A DNA stretch of 64,000 nucleotides from Venatoribacter pacificus. GTDB taxonomy: Bacteria; Pseudomonadota; Gammaproteobacteria; Pseudomonadales; Oceanobacteraceae. Below are positions 1-8,685 of this stretch, one piece after another. Under the pieces are notes generated by a model. The model saw only the letters and a program-made list of their open reading frames with translations. It had not been told where the DNA came from and searched no databases. The stretch is from NCBI RefSeq assembly GCF_025318105.1, contig NZ_JAOANI010000028.1, positions 124,001 to 188,000 on the forward strand, written 5' to 3'. Every line of letters starts with the position of its first letter. Position 1 is the stretch's first letter. The position numbers and the translations under genes were made by a program.

Positions 1-477
1 GGCGGTGTATCGGTGGGTGAAGCGGATTACACCAAAGACATTCTCGCCGAGCTTGGTGAAATCAGTTTCTGGAAGCTGGCGATTAAACCGGGCAAACCCT
101 TTGCCAGCGGTCGTCTGCCCAATAGCGTATTTATTGGCTTGCCGGGTAACCCGGTATCGGCGCTGGTGACCATGCATCAGTTGGCCGCTCCGATGCTGCG
201 CAAACTGGCGGGTGAGACACCGGTGCAGCCGCTGCGTTTACCGGCGCTGGCCGCCAGTGTTATCCGCAAAAGTCCCGGTCGTACGGATTTTCAGCGCGGC
301 ATCTGGCAACTGAATGAACAGGGTCAGGTAATGGTACGGCCAACCGGCGGGCAAAGCTCCGGTGTACTCAGTTCGATGAGTCAGGCGAACTGCTACATCG
401 TACTGGAACAGATGCGTGGACCGGTTAATGAGGGCGAAAGCGTCATGATTGAGCCTTTTGATGCTTTACTGGAATAG
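1..477 (+). CDS. moeA: Molybdopterin molybdenumtransferase MoeA, C-terminal part
   Basis: MoeA inserts molybdate into adenylylated molybdopterin in the cytoplasm, the last common step of molybdenum cofactor synthesis. The reading frame is open from the first base and begins with GGVSVGEADY, the MoeA/MogA-family motif near the molybdate site, so the gene enters from outside the window. Downstream come FWKLAIKPGKP and FIGLPGNPVSALV, which are typical of the MoeA central domain, followed by the C-terminal beta-barrel domain IV. About 158 of the usual ~400 residues are visible. The stop is intact at 475-477. The next gene starts 83 bases later and looks like a separate unit. Confidence 0.93.
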   Translation, partial: GGVSVGEADYTKDILAELGEISFWKLAIKPGKPFASGRLPNSVFIGLPGNPVSALVTMHQLAAPMLRKLAGETPVQPLRLPALAASVIRKSPGRTDFQRGIWQLNEQGQVMVRPTGGQSSGVLSSMSQANCYIVLEQMRGPVNEGESVMIEPFDALLE

Positions 478-560
478 TGTTGTTCGTCGGCTAATGGAAC
501 TCCCATGAGTCATACCCGTCCTACGCCGCTTGTTGTCCACAACCTGACGAAGAGTAACTT

Positions 561-1565
561 ATGATCCCGATTACCCGACCGGTCGCATCGACCCGTATCG
601 CAGTAGGCCTGATGGCCTTCGCTGCTGTGAGTGCCATGTTATCGGCACCCGCCAGCGCCGATGCTCTGCAACAGCAGGCTCAGGCTGTTTTTGGCTCAGG
701 AGAGGCGCCGCAATTGCAGTCCTCAGAAGCGGAGGCCGCTCTGGGAAGGGTGTTATTTTTCGATACGCGTATCGGTCGTGATGGCACCAACTGTGGTACC
801 TGCCATGAACAGAGTAAAGGCGGTGCCGACGGACGCAAAACCGCGCTGGGAGCATTTGGCCGCCAAGGTAAACGCAATACACCGACCATTGTCGATATTG
901 TGCCGCAGATCAGTATGCACTGGACCGGCGACCGCGAATCTCTGGCTGATCAGGCGATCCGTTCGCTGACTGCGCCACCGGCCTATGCCCATGCTTCGGC
1001 CGATGAAGCGCTGGCGGTGATTAAAGCCCTGCCAGACCTGAATGAACGCTTTAATGCGCTGTACGACGACGGCGTAACCGCTGCCAACTGGGGTAAAGCC
1101 CTGAGCGCTTACCAGGAGCATCTGGTGACAACCTCTGCTTTTGACCGTTATCTGCAGGGGGATGTGCAGGCTCTGAATGCAGCGCAAAAACAGGGGCTGA
1201 AAACCTTTATTAATACCGGCTGTGCAGGCTGCCACAATGGGCGCTTACTGGGCGGAACTTCTTACCAGAAATTTGGCATCGTGGCCGACTACACGCTGTA
1301 TACCGGTTCTCAGGAAGACATTGGCCGTATGGCATTTACTGGCAAAGAAAGTGATCGCCGGGTCTTTAAAGTGCCGCCATTGCGTCATGCCGCTCAGACG
1401 GCGCCGTATTTTCATGACGGCTCGGTCGCCGAGCTGAAGGATGCGGTTGATATTATGGCCAAGGTACAGCTGGGACGAACACTGAGTGCTGATGATAATC
1501 AGGCGATTCAGACGTTCCTGCAGGCGGTTACCGCGCCTATGCCGGCGGCACTGCAGCGGCCGTAA
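561..1565 (+). CDS. Di-haem cytochrome c peroxidase family protein
   Basis: A 334-residue periplasmic di-haem protein of the CcpA/MauG family. The first ~34 residues form a signal peptide (basic start, hydrophobic core, ...SAPASADA). Two haem-binding CxxCH motifs are present, CGTCH (about residue 74) and CAGCH (about residue 221), each opening one of the two cytochrome c-like domains. Family members reduce hydrogen peroxide with electrons from small c-type cytochromes; some relatives instead modify proteins, as MauG does, and sequence alone does not separate these. The gene stands alone: moeA lies upstream and a shared bidirectional terminator separates it from the convergent ssb. The length is normal for the family. 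Confidence 0.85.
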   Translation: MIPITRPVASTRIAVGLMAFAAVSAMLSAPASADALQQQAQAVFGSGEAPQLQSSEAEAALGRVLFFDTRIGRDGTNCGTCHEQSKGGADGRKTALGAFGRQGKRNTPTIVDIVPQISMHWTGDRESLADQAIRSLTAPPAYAHASADEALAVIKALPDLNERFNALYDDGVTAANWGKALSAYQEHLVTTSAFDRYLQGDVQALNAAQKQGLKTFINTGCAGCHNGRLLGGTSYQKFGIVADYTLYTGSQEDIGRMAFTGKESDRRVFKVPPLRHAAQTAPYFHDGSVAELKDAVDIMAKVQLGRTLSADDNQAIQTFLQAVTAPMPAALQRP

Positions 1566-1587
1566 CCGGCACCGAACAACAGACAAT

Positions 1588-1615
1588 AAAAAGCCCTGCA
1601 AATGCAGGGCTTTTT
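1588..1615. terminator. Bidirectional Rho-independent terminator between the peroxidase gene and ssb
   Basis: A stem of GCCCTGCA against TGCAGGGC with an A-run on the left and a T-run on the right, so it reads as an intrinsic terminator from either strand. It lies between two convergent genes, the peroxidase gene (stop at 1565) and ssb (stop at 1653). Confidence 0.88.
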
Positions 1616-1652
1616 ATTGTTCCTCAACCGTTTAGCTCACAGAGCGAGTGAA

Positions 1653-2339
1653 TCAGAACGGGATGTCATCATCAAAATCGTCAAAGCTGTTGCTTGGCTG
1701 TGGTGCATGCTGTGGCTGCTGTACAGGAGCCTGGGCAGGCTGCTGATAACCACCTTGGTAGGCTGGCTGTTGCGGAGCCTGTTGTGGTGCTTGTTGCGGA
1801 GCATGTTGTGGCGCTTGTTGCGGAGCATGCTGTGGCGCTTGTTGCGGAGCATGCTGTGGAGCTTGCTGATAACCGCGCGGAGCCTGAGCAGCTGCCATCG
1901 GAGCTTGTTGTGGCGCCGCCTGTGGCGCTTGTTGATAACCCTGGGGTGCGCTCATCGGCTGACCCATCGGCTGTGATGGCGCAGAGTAAGAACCCATGTT
2001 GTCGCCACGGCCATCCAGCATCATCATATCGTTGGCGATGATTTCGGTGGTGTAGCGCTTAACGCCGTCTTTTTCCCACTCACGGGTGCGCAGCTTACCT
2101 TCGAAATAGGCTTTTGAGCCCTTTTTCAGGTACTGCTGGATGATTTCCGCCAGCTTGCCGTACACGGTAATACGGTGCCATTCGGTCGACTCTACTTTCT
2201 GACCGGTTTGTTTGTCGTTGTAGCTTTCGTCGGTGGCCAGTGTCAGATTGGCCACGGCGTTGCCATTCGGCATATAACGAACTTCAGGGTCACGACCCAG
2301 AGTACCAATGAGTGTCACTTTGTTAACGCTGCGACCCAT
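1653..2339 (-). CDS. ssb: Single-stranded DNA-binding protein SSB
   Basis: Binds single-stranded DNA during replication, recombination and repair. Residues ~1-112 form the OB fold (MGRSVNKVTLIGTLGRDPE start, TEWHRI, YFEGKLRTREWEKDG). The acidic tail ends in FDDFDDDIPF, the tip that recruits partner proteins such as exonuclease I and RecQ. Between them lies a long, low-complexity linker of about 100 residues rich in Q, A and P, with QHAPQQAP repeated almost perfectly. At 228 residues it is longer than E. coli SSB (178), and all of the excess is linker. The start overlaps the end of the upstream MFS gene by 17 bases, so the two are probably co-transcribed. In Pseudomonas uvrA, an MFS gene and ssb are also neighbours. 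Confidence 0.96.
   Translation of the reverse strand: MGRSVNKVTLIGTLGRDPEVRYMPNGNAVANLTLATDESYNDKQTGQKVESTEWHRITVYGKLAEIIQQYLKKGSKAYFEGKLRTREWEKDGVKRYTTEIIANDMMMLDGRGDNMGSYSAPSQPMGQPMSAPQGYQQAPQAAPQQAPMAAAQAPRGYQQAPQHAPQQAPQHAPQQAPQHAPQQAPQQAPQQPAYQGGYQQPAQAPVQQPQHAPQPSNSFDDFDDDIPF
1789..1860. repeat. Three tandem 24-bp repeats inside ssb linker
   Basis: Three consecutive copies of a 24-base unit starting GCTTGTTGCGG, differing at one or two bases, encode QHAPQQAP on the minus strand. Shorter, more diverged copies flank the array. This is the pattern left by replication slippage in a disordered linker. Confidence 0.85.
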
Positions 2340-3723
2340 GCTCTTCTCCTGTGGAATGAATGATGGCTAATGCCTGTGTTCGATCAAAGGCATCAGCACT
2401 GACTTTTAAATAGATTGCGCCTTCACTGGCAAGCAGACTGACTTCCGAGACTCCGGCCAGTGCCATCAGTTGTGCAAGTTGTTGTTCGCTGCAGCCATCC
2501 GCGCTGTCCAGACGCACACTGGTCAGGTGCTGTGGGGCGGAAGACTGTGTCATAAGCAGCGCCCAAAGTATCACTAATGCCCCCAGTCCGACAAATAATG
2601 CACTGCTGCCATACTGACTCATCAGCCAGCCGCCAAGGCTGCCGCCGGCAAATGCGCCGAGGAACTGCATGCTGGAATAAATGCCCATAGCGCTGCCTTT
2701 TGCTCCGGCCGGAGCAATCTTGCTCAGCCAGGACGGCAGGCTGGCTTCCATCAGATTGAAGCCCCAGAAGTACAGCAGCATCAGCACCACCCAATGCCAC
2801 ATTTCAGAAGCGGCTGACATACCAAACAGGCTAATGGCGATAACGCTGGCACCGATGATTACTACGCTTTTCATCTTGCGGCGTTTTTCGGCAATGATGA
2901 TAAACGGCACCATCAGTACAAACGCACTGAGCAGTACCGGCAAATACAACCAGCTGTGATGCTCAGCCGGCAAATCCAGTTTGAGCAATTGGCCGGGAAT
3001 GGCGATGAAAATGGCCACCATCAAGGCATGCAGCAGAAATATTCCCAGGTTAAGAGGCCACAACTGGGTATTACGCAGCTGAATACCGACTTCGCTCAAT
3101 ACCGCTGATGCATCACGGTGGGGCAGTGCTGGTGGGGTTGGAATAATAAACAGCGTCACCAGAATACCCAGCAGGGCGAGTACGCCGGTCAGACCAAAAA
3201 TAAGACTCAGGCCACCCATACCAGCAAGCCAGGGGCCAAGAACCAGCGCCACCGAGAATGACAAACCAATGCTGGCACCGATGGAAGCCATAGCCTTCAT
3301 GCGGTTTTCTTCGCGGGTCAGGTCGGTCACCAGCGCCATAATGGCACTGGCAATGGCTCCACCACCTTGTAGTGCCCGGCCAAGAATTACGCCGTAAACG
3401 CTGTCGGCACTGGCGGCGATCAGGCTGCCAAGGGCAAAAATCAGCAGGCCACCGATAATAATAGGTTTGCGGCCAAAGCGGTCAGACAGCGTACCGGCGG
3501 GTATCTGCAAGAGTGCCTGCGTCAGGCCGTAGACACCCATGGCCAGGCCGAGCAGCTGCGGTGTGGCACCGTCCAGCTTCTGGCCTTCAATCATCATCAC
3601 TGGCAGCACCATAAACAGCCCGAGCATGCGCAGGGCATAGAGTGACGCAAGAGAGACAACCGCGCGTTGTTCGGCGGCGGACACTCCGCTTTGTACTGTT
3701 TCAGGAGGGGTAGAACTCGACAT
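2323..3723 (-). CDS. MFS transporter, YajR-like, with C-terminal soluble domain
   Basis: A 12-helix major facilitator superfamily transporter. Motif A is clear (GTLSDRFGRKP, between helices 2 and 3). After the last membrane segment there is a ~65-residue hydrophilic tail with alternating beta/alpha character (LTSVRLDSAD... YLKVSADAFDR). This matches the architecture of E. coli YajR, whose C-terminal YAM domain has a ferredoxin-like fold. The substrate is unknown; drug export is the usual family label. An earlier GTG at 3747 is in frame, but the ATG at 3723 (protein start MSSSTPPETVQ) is preferred because the extra residues look non-coding. The stop overlaps the ssb start, suggesting one transcript. 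Confidence 0.85.
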   Translation of the reverse strand: MSSSTPPETVQSGVSAAEQRAVVSLASLYALRMLGLFMVLPVMMIEGQKLDGATPQLLGLAMGVYGLTQALLQIPAGTLSDRFGRKPIIIGGLLIFALGSLIAASADSVYGVILGRALQGGGAIASAIMALVTDLTREENRMKAMASIGASIGLSFSVALVLGPWLAGMGGLSLIFGLTGVLALLGILVTLFIIPTPPALPHRDASAVLSEVGIQLRNTQLWPLNLGIFLLHALMVAIFIAIPGQLLKLDLPAEHHSWLYLPVLLSAFVLMVPFIIIAEKRRKMKSVVIIGASVIAISLFGMSAASEMWHWVVLMLLYFWGFNLMEASLPSWLSKIAPAGAKGSAMGIYSSMQFLGAFAGGSLGGWLMSQYGSSALFVGLGALVILWALLMTQSSAPQHLTSVRLDSADGCSEQQLAQLMALAGVSEVSLLASEGAIYLKVSADAFDRTQALAIIHSTGEEHGSQR

Positions 3724-3999
3724 ACTCACAGGTATTCCGGTTGGCACAGCTAAAAAGTGCGCCAGTTTAACAGCAATGCCGTCTGTGGATTAAGTCTTAA
3801 GCGTGGTTATCTGTTGATTGATTGTTTTCTGCCAGCTTCTTTATTGGTACTAAGGTTCCTTAAAAAGCAGTAGGTCAATCCGTAAAACTACGAAAAAAAG
3901 TCATGCTCAAGTGGCAATTTGCAGCGGATTGCGTACACTCTTAGCACTGGTTTCGGAAGACCGGTTACGGATCACCCACTGGCATAAAGGAGTTATGTT
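3724..3999. promoter_or_regulatory. Divergent intergenic region between MFS-ssb and the CsgD-like regulator
   Basis: 276 bases, AT-richer than the flanking genes, that must hold promoters for both divergent units. A strong Shine-Dalgarno sequence, AAGGAG at 3987-3992, sits 7 bases before the ATG at 4000 and fixes the regulator start over an out-of-frame ATG at 3995. I could not pick convincing -35/-10 pairs by eye. Confidence 0.5.
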
Positions 4000-4680
4000 A
4001 TGGATCGTCAGACAAGTCTCCCTGGTCGTCGCATTATCTTGTTCGGCCAACAAAATCTGCAGAATTCCATCCTCATTGGTTACATTCATCAGCGTACCAA
4101 CATCGACTGCCAGTTGGTCAGCGTGCCGGAATGGCGTGAAGACTGGAATCGCTATCCCTGTAAAACACTGGTTCTGGTTGATGCCGAGTGTGCTCGTCCG
4201 GAGAAGTTGCATGATCTGCTGGAACAGGTGTACGAACAGCCGGTGGATATAAAAGTGGCTTTTTTCAATACCCCGCATAATCATCCGGTCGAGCGCCTGA
4301 TGGCCTGGCCGATGGTGAATGGCCTGTTCTATCGCGAATGCTCACAGCAGCAACTGAGCAAAGGTATTGTGGGTCTGTTTGAAGGGGAATACTGGCTGCC
4401 ACGCCAGTTAGTGGGGCAGTATCTTGAGCGCACCCGCCACAAGCCACGTAAAATGAACACCACGACCACGGTACTGACCAAGCGCGAGAAGCAGATTCTG
4501 CGGTTAACCGCGACTGGCGCGACCAATATCGAGATTGCGGACAAGCTCAACGTCAGTATGCACACGGTTAAAACCCATATTTACAACCTGTTCAAAAAGA
4601 TCGGTGCGGGCAACCGTATTCAGGCGGTGAACTGGGCTAAAGAATATATGGAAGACCTGTTGCACGAATCAGTTGAATAA
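4000..4680 (+). CDS. LuxR-type transcriptional regulator of the CsgD/VpsT group
   Basis: A 226-residue DNA-binding regulator. The C-terminal LuxR/FixJ helix-turn-helix spans residues ~159-214 and includes LTKREKQILRL and HTVKTHIYNLFKKI. The last stretch (KTHIYNLFKKI, then NRIQAVNWAK) closely resembles CsgD and VpsT. The N-terminal half is a receiver-like domain without an obvious phospho-acceptor context. Just before the linker is WLPR (residues 132-135), at the place where VpsT carries its c-di-GMP-binding W[F/L/M][T/S]R motif; here the third residue is Pro. CsgD/VpsT proteins switch on biofilm matrix genes. No matrix operon is nearby, so the targets are unknown. It is divergent from the MFS-ssb pair and 64 bases before uvrA. 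Confidence 0.85.
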   Translation: MDRQTSLPGRRIILFGQQNLQNSILIGYIHQRTNIDCQLVSVPEWREDWNRYPCKTLVLVDAECARPEKLHDLLEQVYEQPVDIKVAFFNTPHNHPVERLMAWPMVNGLFYRECSQQQLSKGIVGLFEGEYWLPRQLVGQYLERTRHKPRKMNTTTTVLTKREKQILRLTATGATNIEIADKLNVSMHTVKTHIYNLFKKIGAGNRIQAVNWAKEYMEDLLHESVE

Positions 4681-4744
4681 GCGGCTGAACCCAACCTCTG
4701 CATGCACTACAATGGCGGCTTTTCTCTGATGTGATGAGTCGTCT

Positions 4745-7579
4745 ATGGATAAGATTCAGGTGAGAGGGGCCCGTACCCACAATCTCAAAAATATCGATAT
4801 CGATATTCCCCGCGACAAGCTGGTCGTTATTACGGGGCTGAGTGGCTCGGGCAAATCCTCTTTGGCATTTGATACGCTCTATGCGGAAGGACAGCGCCGT
4901 TACGTTGAATCCCTGTCGACTTATGCCCGTCAGTTCCTGTCGATGATGGAAAAGCCGGATGTTGATCTGATTGAAGGTCTGTCACCGGCGATTTCTATTG
5001 AACAGAAGTCCACTTCCCATAACCCGCGTTCCACTGTGGGTACTGTTACCGAAATTTATGACTACCTGCGTTTGCTGTTTGCCCGCGTAGGCATTCCCCG
5101 CTGTCCTGAACATGATGTTGCGCTTGAAGCGCAAACCGTCAGCCAGATGGTCGACAGCATTATGGATCTTCCGGACGACAGTAAGCACATGATTCTGGCT
5201 CCGGTGGTGCGTGACCGCAAAGGTGAGCATCTGCATGTGTTTGACAGTCTGCGCTCGCAAGGATTTATCCGTGTGCGGGTGAATGGTCTGGTATGCGACC
5301 TTGATGACACGCCAGAGTTGGACAAGCGTCGCAAGCACAGCGTCGAAGTCGTCGTCGATCGCTTTAAAGTGAAGGAAGGTATTGAACAGCGTTTGTCAGA
5401 GTCGCTGGAAACCTGCCTGGAACTGAGCGGCGGACTGGCACTGGTTGCCTCTATGGACGACGACAAGGCTGAACCATTACTGTTCTCTTCTCAGTTCTCC
5501 TGCCCGCACTGTGGTTACAGCTTGTCGGAACTTGAGCCGCGTCTGTTTTCTTTTAACAACCCGGCCGGTGCCTGTACCAGCTGTGATGGCCTGGGGGTAA
5601 AACAATATTTTGACCCTGATCTGGTTGTGCATGATCAGAACCTGAGTATTGGCGAAGGCGCGATCCGGGGTTGGGACCGCCGCAGTATTTACTATTATCA
5701 GATGCTCAGTTCAGTCGCCGAACATTATGGCTTCGATATTGAGAAAAATTTTGGCAAATTAAGCGTCAAACAACGTGACGTGCTGCTCTACGGCAGTGGC
5801 GATGAAGCGGTGAATTTTAATTACGTTAATTCCCGTGGCGACCAGATTATTAAAGCGCATCCTTTTGAAGGTGTGCTGCCTAACCTTGAACGCCGTTACC
5901 GCGAAACCGATTCGCAGATGGTACGCGAAGAACTGAGCAAATATCTCAGTGTGCAGCCATGCCCATCCTGTGAAGGCTCGCGCTTACGGATTGAAGCGCG
6001 CAATGTGTTTGTGGGCGATAAAACCATTCACGCCTGTACGGCGATGCCGGTTGAACAGGCATTTGATTATTTCACCGAGCTGCACCTTGCTGGTCACCGT
6101 GGTGAGATCGCCGAAAAAATTCTGAAAGAAATCCGCGAACGTCTGCGCTTTCTGGTTAACGTCGGACTCGAATACCTGACGCTGAACCGCAGCTCGGATA
6201 CTTTGTCCGGTGGTGAGGCACAACGTATCCGTCTGGCCTCACAAATTGGTGCGGGTCTGGTCGGGGTTATGTATATCCTCGATGAACCGTCGATCGGTTT
6301 GCATCAGCGTGACAATGATCGCTTGCTGCAAACCCTGTTTCACTTACGTGATCTGGGTAACACCGTGCTGGTGGTCGAACACGATGAAGATGCTATCCGC
6401 AGTGCCGATTATTTAATTGATATCGGTCCGGGCGCGGGTGTGCATGGTGGTGAGATTATTGCTCAGGGAACGCCAGAGCAGGTTTTTGCGAATCCGAACT
6501 CGATTACCGGACAATTTTTGTCTGGCAAACGATCCATCCATATTCCGGAAGTGCGCACGCCTTACGATCAGGATAAAGTCCTGCAGTTAAAAGGCGCGCG
6601 TGGCAATAACCTGAATAATGTCGATCTGACCATTCCGCTGGGACTGATGACCTGCGTGACTGGTGTATCCGGCTCCGGTAAATCGACTCTGATTAACCGT
6701 ACATTATTCCCGCTGGCTTCGACTGCACTGAATGGTGCCACGACCCTGAAAGCGGCTGAATACGATTCTATCGTTGGCCTCAAGCAGCTGGATAAAGTCG
6801 TCGATATTGATCAGAGTCCGATTGGACGCACACCGCGTTCCAACCCGGCCACCTATACCGGTATTTTTACACCGGTACGGGAATTATTTGCCGGCACTCA
6901 GGAATCCCGTTCACGCGGATACAAAGCCGGACGCTTTTCTTTTAACGTCAAAGGCGGACGCTGTGAAGCCTGTCAGGGTGACGGTGTTATCAAAGTGGAA
7001 ATGCACTTTCTCGCCGATATTTATGTGCCCTGTGATATCTGTAAAGGTAAGCGTTATAACCGCGAAACTCTGGATATCCGTTATAAAGGCAAAAATATTC
7101 ACGAAGTGCTGGATATGACGGTTGAAGATGCGCGTGAGTTCTTCGATGCGATTCCGGCCGTGGCACGTAAATTACAGACGCTGATGGACGTTGGTCTGAG
7201 TTATATCCGTCTTGGACAGGCGGCAACCACGTTATCCGGTGGTGAAGCCCAGCGGGTGAAACTGGCGAAAGAATTGTCGAAACGGGATACCGGAAAAACG
7301 CTGTATATTCTTGATGAGCCAACCACGGGTCTGCATTTTCACGATATTGAGCAATTACTGGCGGTGCTTCACCGTTTGCGCGACGACGGTAATACCGTCG
7401 TGGTGATTGAGCATAATCTGGATGTGATTAAAACCGCCGACTGGATTGTCGATCTTGGCCCCGAAGGTGGCTCCAAAGGAGGGTATATTATCGCTGAAGG
7501 CACACCGGAAGACGTGGTGAAAAACAAAGCCTCGCATACCGGTCATTTTCTTAAAGCGTTGCTTAAACCACGTAAATAA
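4745..7579 (+). CDS. uvrA: Excinuclease ABC subunit A (UvrA)
   Basis: ATP-dependent DNA damage sensor of nucleotide excision repair; it loads UvrB at lesions. All 944 residues are present, the normal length. Two ABC ATPase modules are visible: Walker A GLSGSGKSS (31-39) and GVSGSGKST in the second half, each with an LSGGEAQR signature. Zinc-binding cysteine clusters CPHCGYS...CTSCDG and CEACQGDG...CDICKGK are intact. The stop codon overlaps the ATG of the following DTW gene by one base, so the two are translationally coupled. I saw no convincing LexA box in the 64 bases upstream, unlike the SOS-regulated E. coli gene. Confidence 0.98.
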   Translation: MDKIQVRGARTHNLKNIDIDIPRDKLVVITGLSGSGKSSLAFDTLYAEGQRRYVESLSTYARQFLSMMEKPDVDLIEGLSPAISIEQKSTSHNPRSTVGTVTEIYDYLRLLFARVGIPRCPEHDVALEAQTVSQMVDSIMDLPDDSKHMILAPVVRDRKGEHLHVFDSLRSQGFIRVRVNGLVCDLDDTPELDKRRKHSVEVVVDRFKVKEGIEQRLSESLETCLELSGGLALVASMDDDKAEPLLFSSQFSCPHCGYSLSELEPRLFSFNNPAGACTSCDGLGVKQYFDPDLVVHDQNLSIGEGAIRGWDRRSIYYYQMLSSVAEHYGFDIEKNFGKLSVKQRDVLLYGSGDEAVNFNYVNSRGDQIIKAHPFEGVLPNLERRYRETDSQMVREELSKYLSVQPCPSCEGSRLRIEARNVFVGDKTIHACTAMPVEQAFDYFTELHLAGHRGEIAEKILKEIRERLRFLVNVGLEYLTLNRSSDTLSGGEAQRIRLASQIGAGLVGVMYILDEPSIGLHQRDNDRLLQTLFHLRDLGNTVLVVEHDEDAIRSADYLIDIGPGAGVHGGEIIAQGTPEQVFANPNSITGQFLSGKRSIHIPEVRTPYDQDKVLQLKGARGNNLNNVDLTIPLGLMTCVTGVSGSGKSTLINRTLFPLASTALNGATTLKAAEYDSIVGLKQLDKVVDIDQSPIGRTPRSNPATYTGIFTPVRELFAGTQESRSRGYKAGRFSFNVKGGRCEACQGDGVIKVEMHFLADIYVPCDICKGKRYNRETLDIRYKGKNIHEVLDMTVEDAREFFDAIPAVARKLQTLMDVGLSYIRLGQAATTLSGGEAQRVKLAKELSKRDTGKTLYILDEPTTGLHFHDIEQLLAVLHRLRDDGNTVVVIEHNLDVIKTADWIVDLGPEGGSKGGYIIAEGTPEDVVKNKASHTGHFLKALLKPRK

Positions 7580-8163
7580 TGAGTGAAGAGCATCTGCAAA
7601 AACGCCGGCACTGTGAGCAGTGCCAGCGTCCGCTGTCGGTGTGCTTGTGTCTATACCTGAAACAACTGCACAGTCCGCTACAGCTGATTATCTGGCAGGA
7701 CCCGACGGAAGCACGACATCCTTTGTCGACAGCGCCATTACTGCATAAAAGTATTGCCGGCAGCCGTCTGGTTGTTGCCGATACGCTTCAGCCTCAGGAT
7801 ATTCTGCCGTCAGATGATCTGACGACAACGGCGTTGCTGTATCCTTTTACACATAAACCGCCGCTGACCGATACCGCACGTGGTGATATTAAACAATTGC
7901 TGATACTGGATGGAACCTGGCGTAAAGTCCGGCGTTTATTGCATTTAAATCCCTGGTTGAATGACTTGCCACATATCGCACTGAATCCTGCCGAGCCCAG
8001 CCGTTATGCCATTCGTTCTTCACGGCAGCGGGGTGGCTTATCGACCATTGAAGCAGGCGTTGCGGCACTGGAATGGCTGGACCCTGTAAACGAGTATGAA
8101 CCTTTGTTGCAGGTGTTGAATAAAATGGTCGAAATTCAACAGGGCTTTGGTCATAAGGGTTGA
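7579..8163 (+). CDS. DTW-domain tRNA-uridine aminocarboxypropyltransferase (TapT/YfiP-like)
   Basis: A 194-residue DTW-domain protein. Members such as E. coli TapT (YfiP) transfer the aminocarboxypropyl group of SAM to a uridine in tRNA, giving acp3U47. The N-terminal cysteine cluster (CEQCQRPLSVCLCLYL) and the signature DGTW followed by KVRRLL are present, as is the downstream SRYAIRSSRQRGGLSTIEA block. The signature reads D-G-T-W here. The gene overlaps the uvrA stop by one base, so it is probably co-expressed with uvrA, although no functional link is known. A bidirectional terminator follows. Confidence 0.85.
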   Translation: MSEEHLQKRRHCEQCQRPLSVCLCLYLKQLHSPLQLIIWQDPTEARHPLSTAPLLHKSIAGSRLVVADTLQPQDILPSDDLTTTALLYPFTHKPPLTDTARGDIKQLLILDGTWRKVRRLLHLNPWLNDLPHIALNPAEPSRYAIRSSRQRGGLSTIEAGVAALEWLDPVNEYEPLLQVLNKMVEIQQGFGHKG

Positions 8164-8198
8164 CCGCATGTTGAGACGATATGAAAACGCAGGAAAAT

Positions 8199-8222
8199 AA
8201 AAAGGCGCCGAAGCGCCTTTTT
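8199..8222. terminator. Bidirectional terminator after the DTW gene
   Basis: A GGCGC/GCGCC stem with a four-base CGAA loop, flanked by A5 and T6 runs. It separates the DTW gene from the convergent PstS-like gene. Confidence 0.88.
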
Positions 8223-8245
8223 AGTGTCTTAAATTCTCAGCAAAA

Positions 8246-8674
8246 TCAGAATTTAAAGACAACCTTAACGGAACCATCGACCACCGAGGCATCGACATAA
8301 CCGATCAGGTTAGGATTTTTAGCGACCAGGTCTTTGACTTCAGCATCCGAACCAGATTCTTTTGGCGGCGTACCTTTACCGGTAAAAATCAGGCGTGACC
8401 AGTAGGCTTTCAGCTGACTGGAGCTTTTGCCCAACACTTTATCGTTAAAGGCTTCACGACTGGCAGCCCCCTCTGTCTGATCGACCGGGATTGCCTGACT
8501 GCCATCGGGAAAGTTTGATGTCTTGCCCAGAAATACCCGTGAAATGGTATCTTGATCCAACGCCGCATTGGCATTGGATGCACTGACAATCACGGCGACT
8601 TCAGCGTGAACCAAAGAGCCAATCAGCAGAGTCAGGCCAATCGCAATTTTGGAGATTGATTTAAATAATTTCAT
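8246..8674 (-). CDS. PstS-like periplasmic phosphate-binding-type protein (small)
   Basis: A 142-residue secreted protein: MKLFKSISKIAIGLTLLIG... is a signal peptide ending near HAEVAV. The mature part resembles the first lobe of PstS-type phosphate-binding proteins (DTISRVFLGKTSNFPDG, REAFNDKVLGKS, YWSRLIFTGKG). It is far too short for a full two-lobe binding protein (~320 residues). Small homologues of this kind are common in marine gammaproteobacteria, often beside a porin, but their ligand is not established. The ATG at 8674 is chosen because GGAGAGAG precedes it; an in-frame TTG at 8689 overlaps the porin stop. It is probably the second gene of a porin operon. Confidence 0.75.
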   Translation of the reverse strand: MKLFKSISKIAIGLTLLIGSLVHAEVAVIVSASNANAALDQDTISRVFLGKTSNFPDGSQAIPVDQTEGAASREAFNDKVLGKSSSQLKAYWSRLIFTGKGTPPKESGSDAEVKDLVAKNPNLIGYVDASVVDGSVKVVFKF

Positions 8675-8685
8675 GGTCTCTCTCC

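Noticed and set aside
1789..1860. Short tandem repeats considered as a CRISPR-like array
   Set aside because: The units are directly adjacent with no spacers and encode a repeated peptide in the SSB linker.
4681..4744. Search for a LexA box before uvrA
   Set aside because: No CTG-N10-CAG palindrome was seen in the 64 bases, so SOS control is not claimed.
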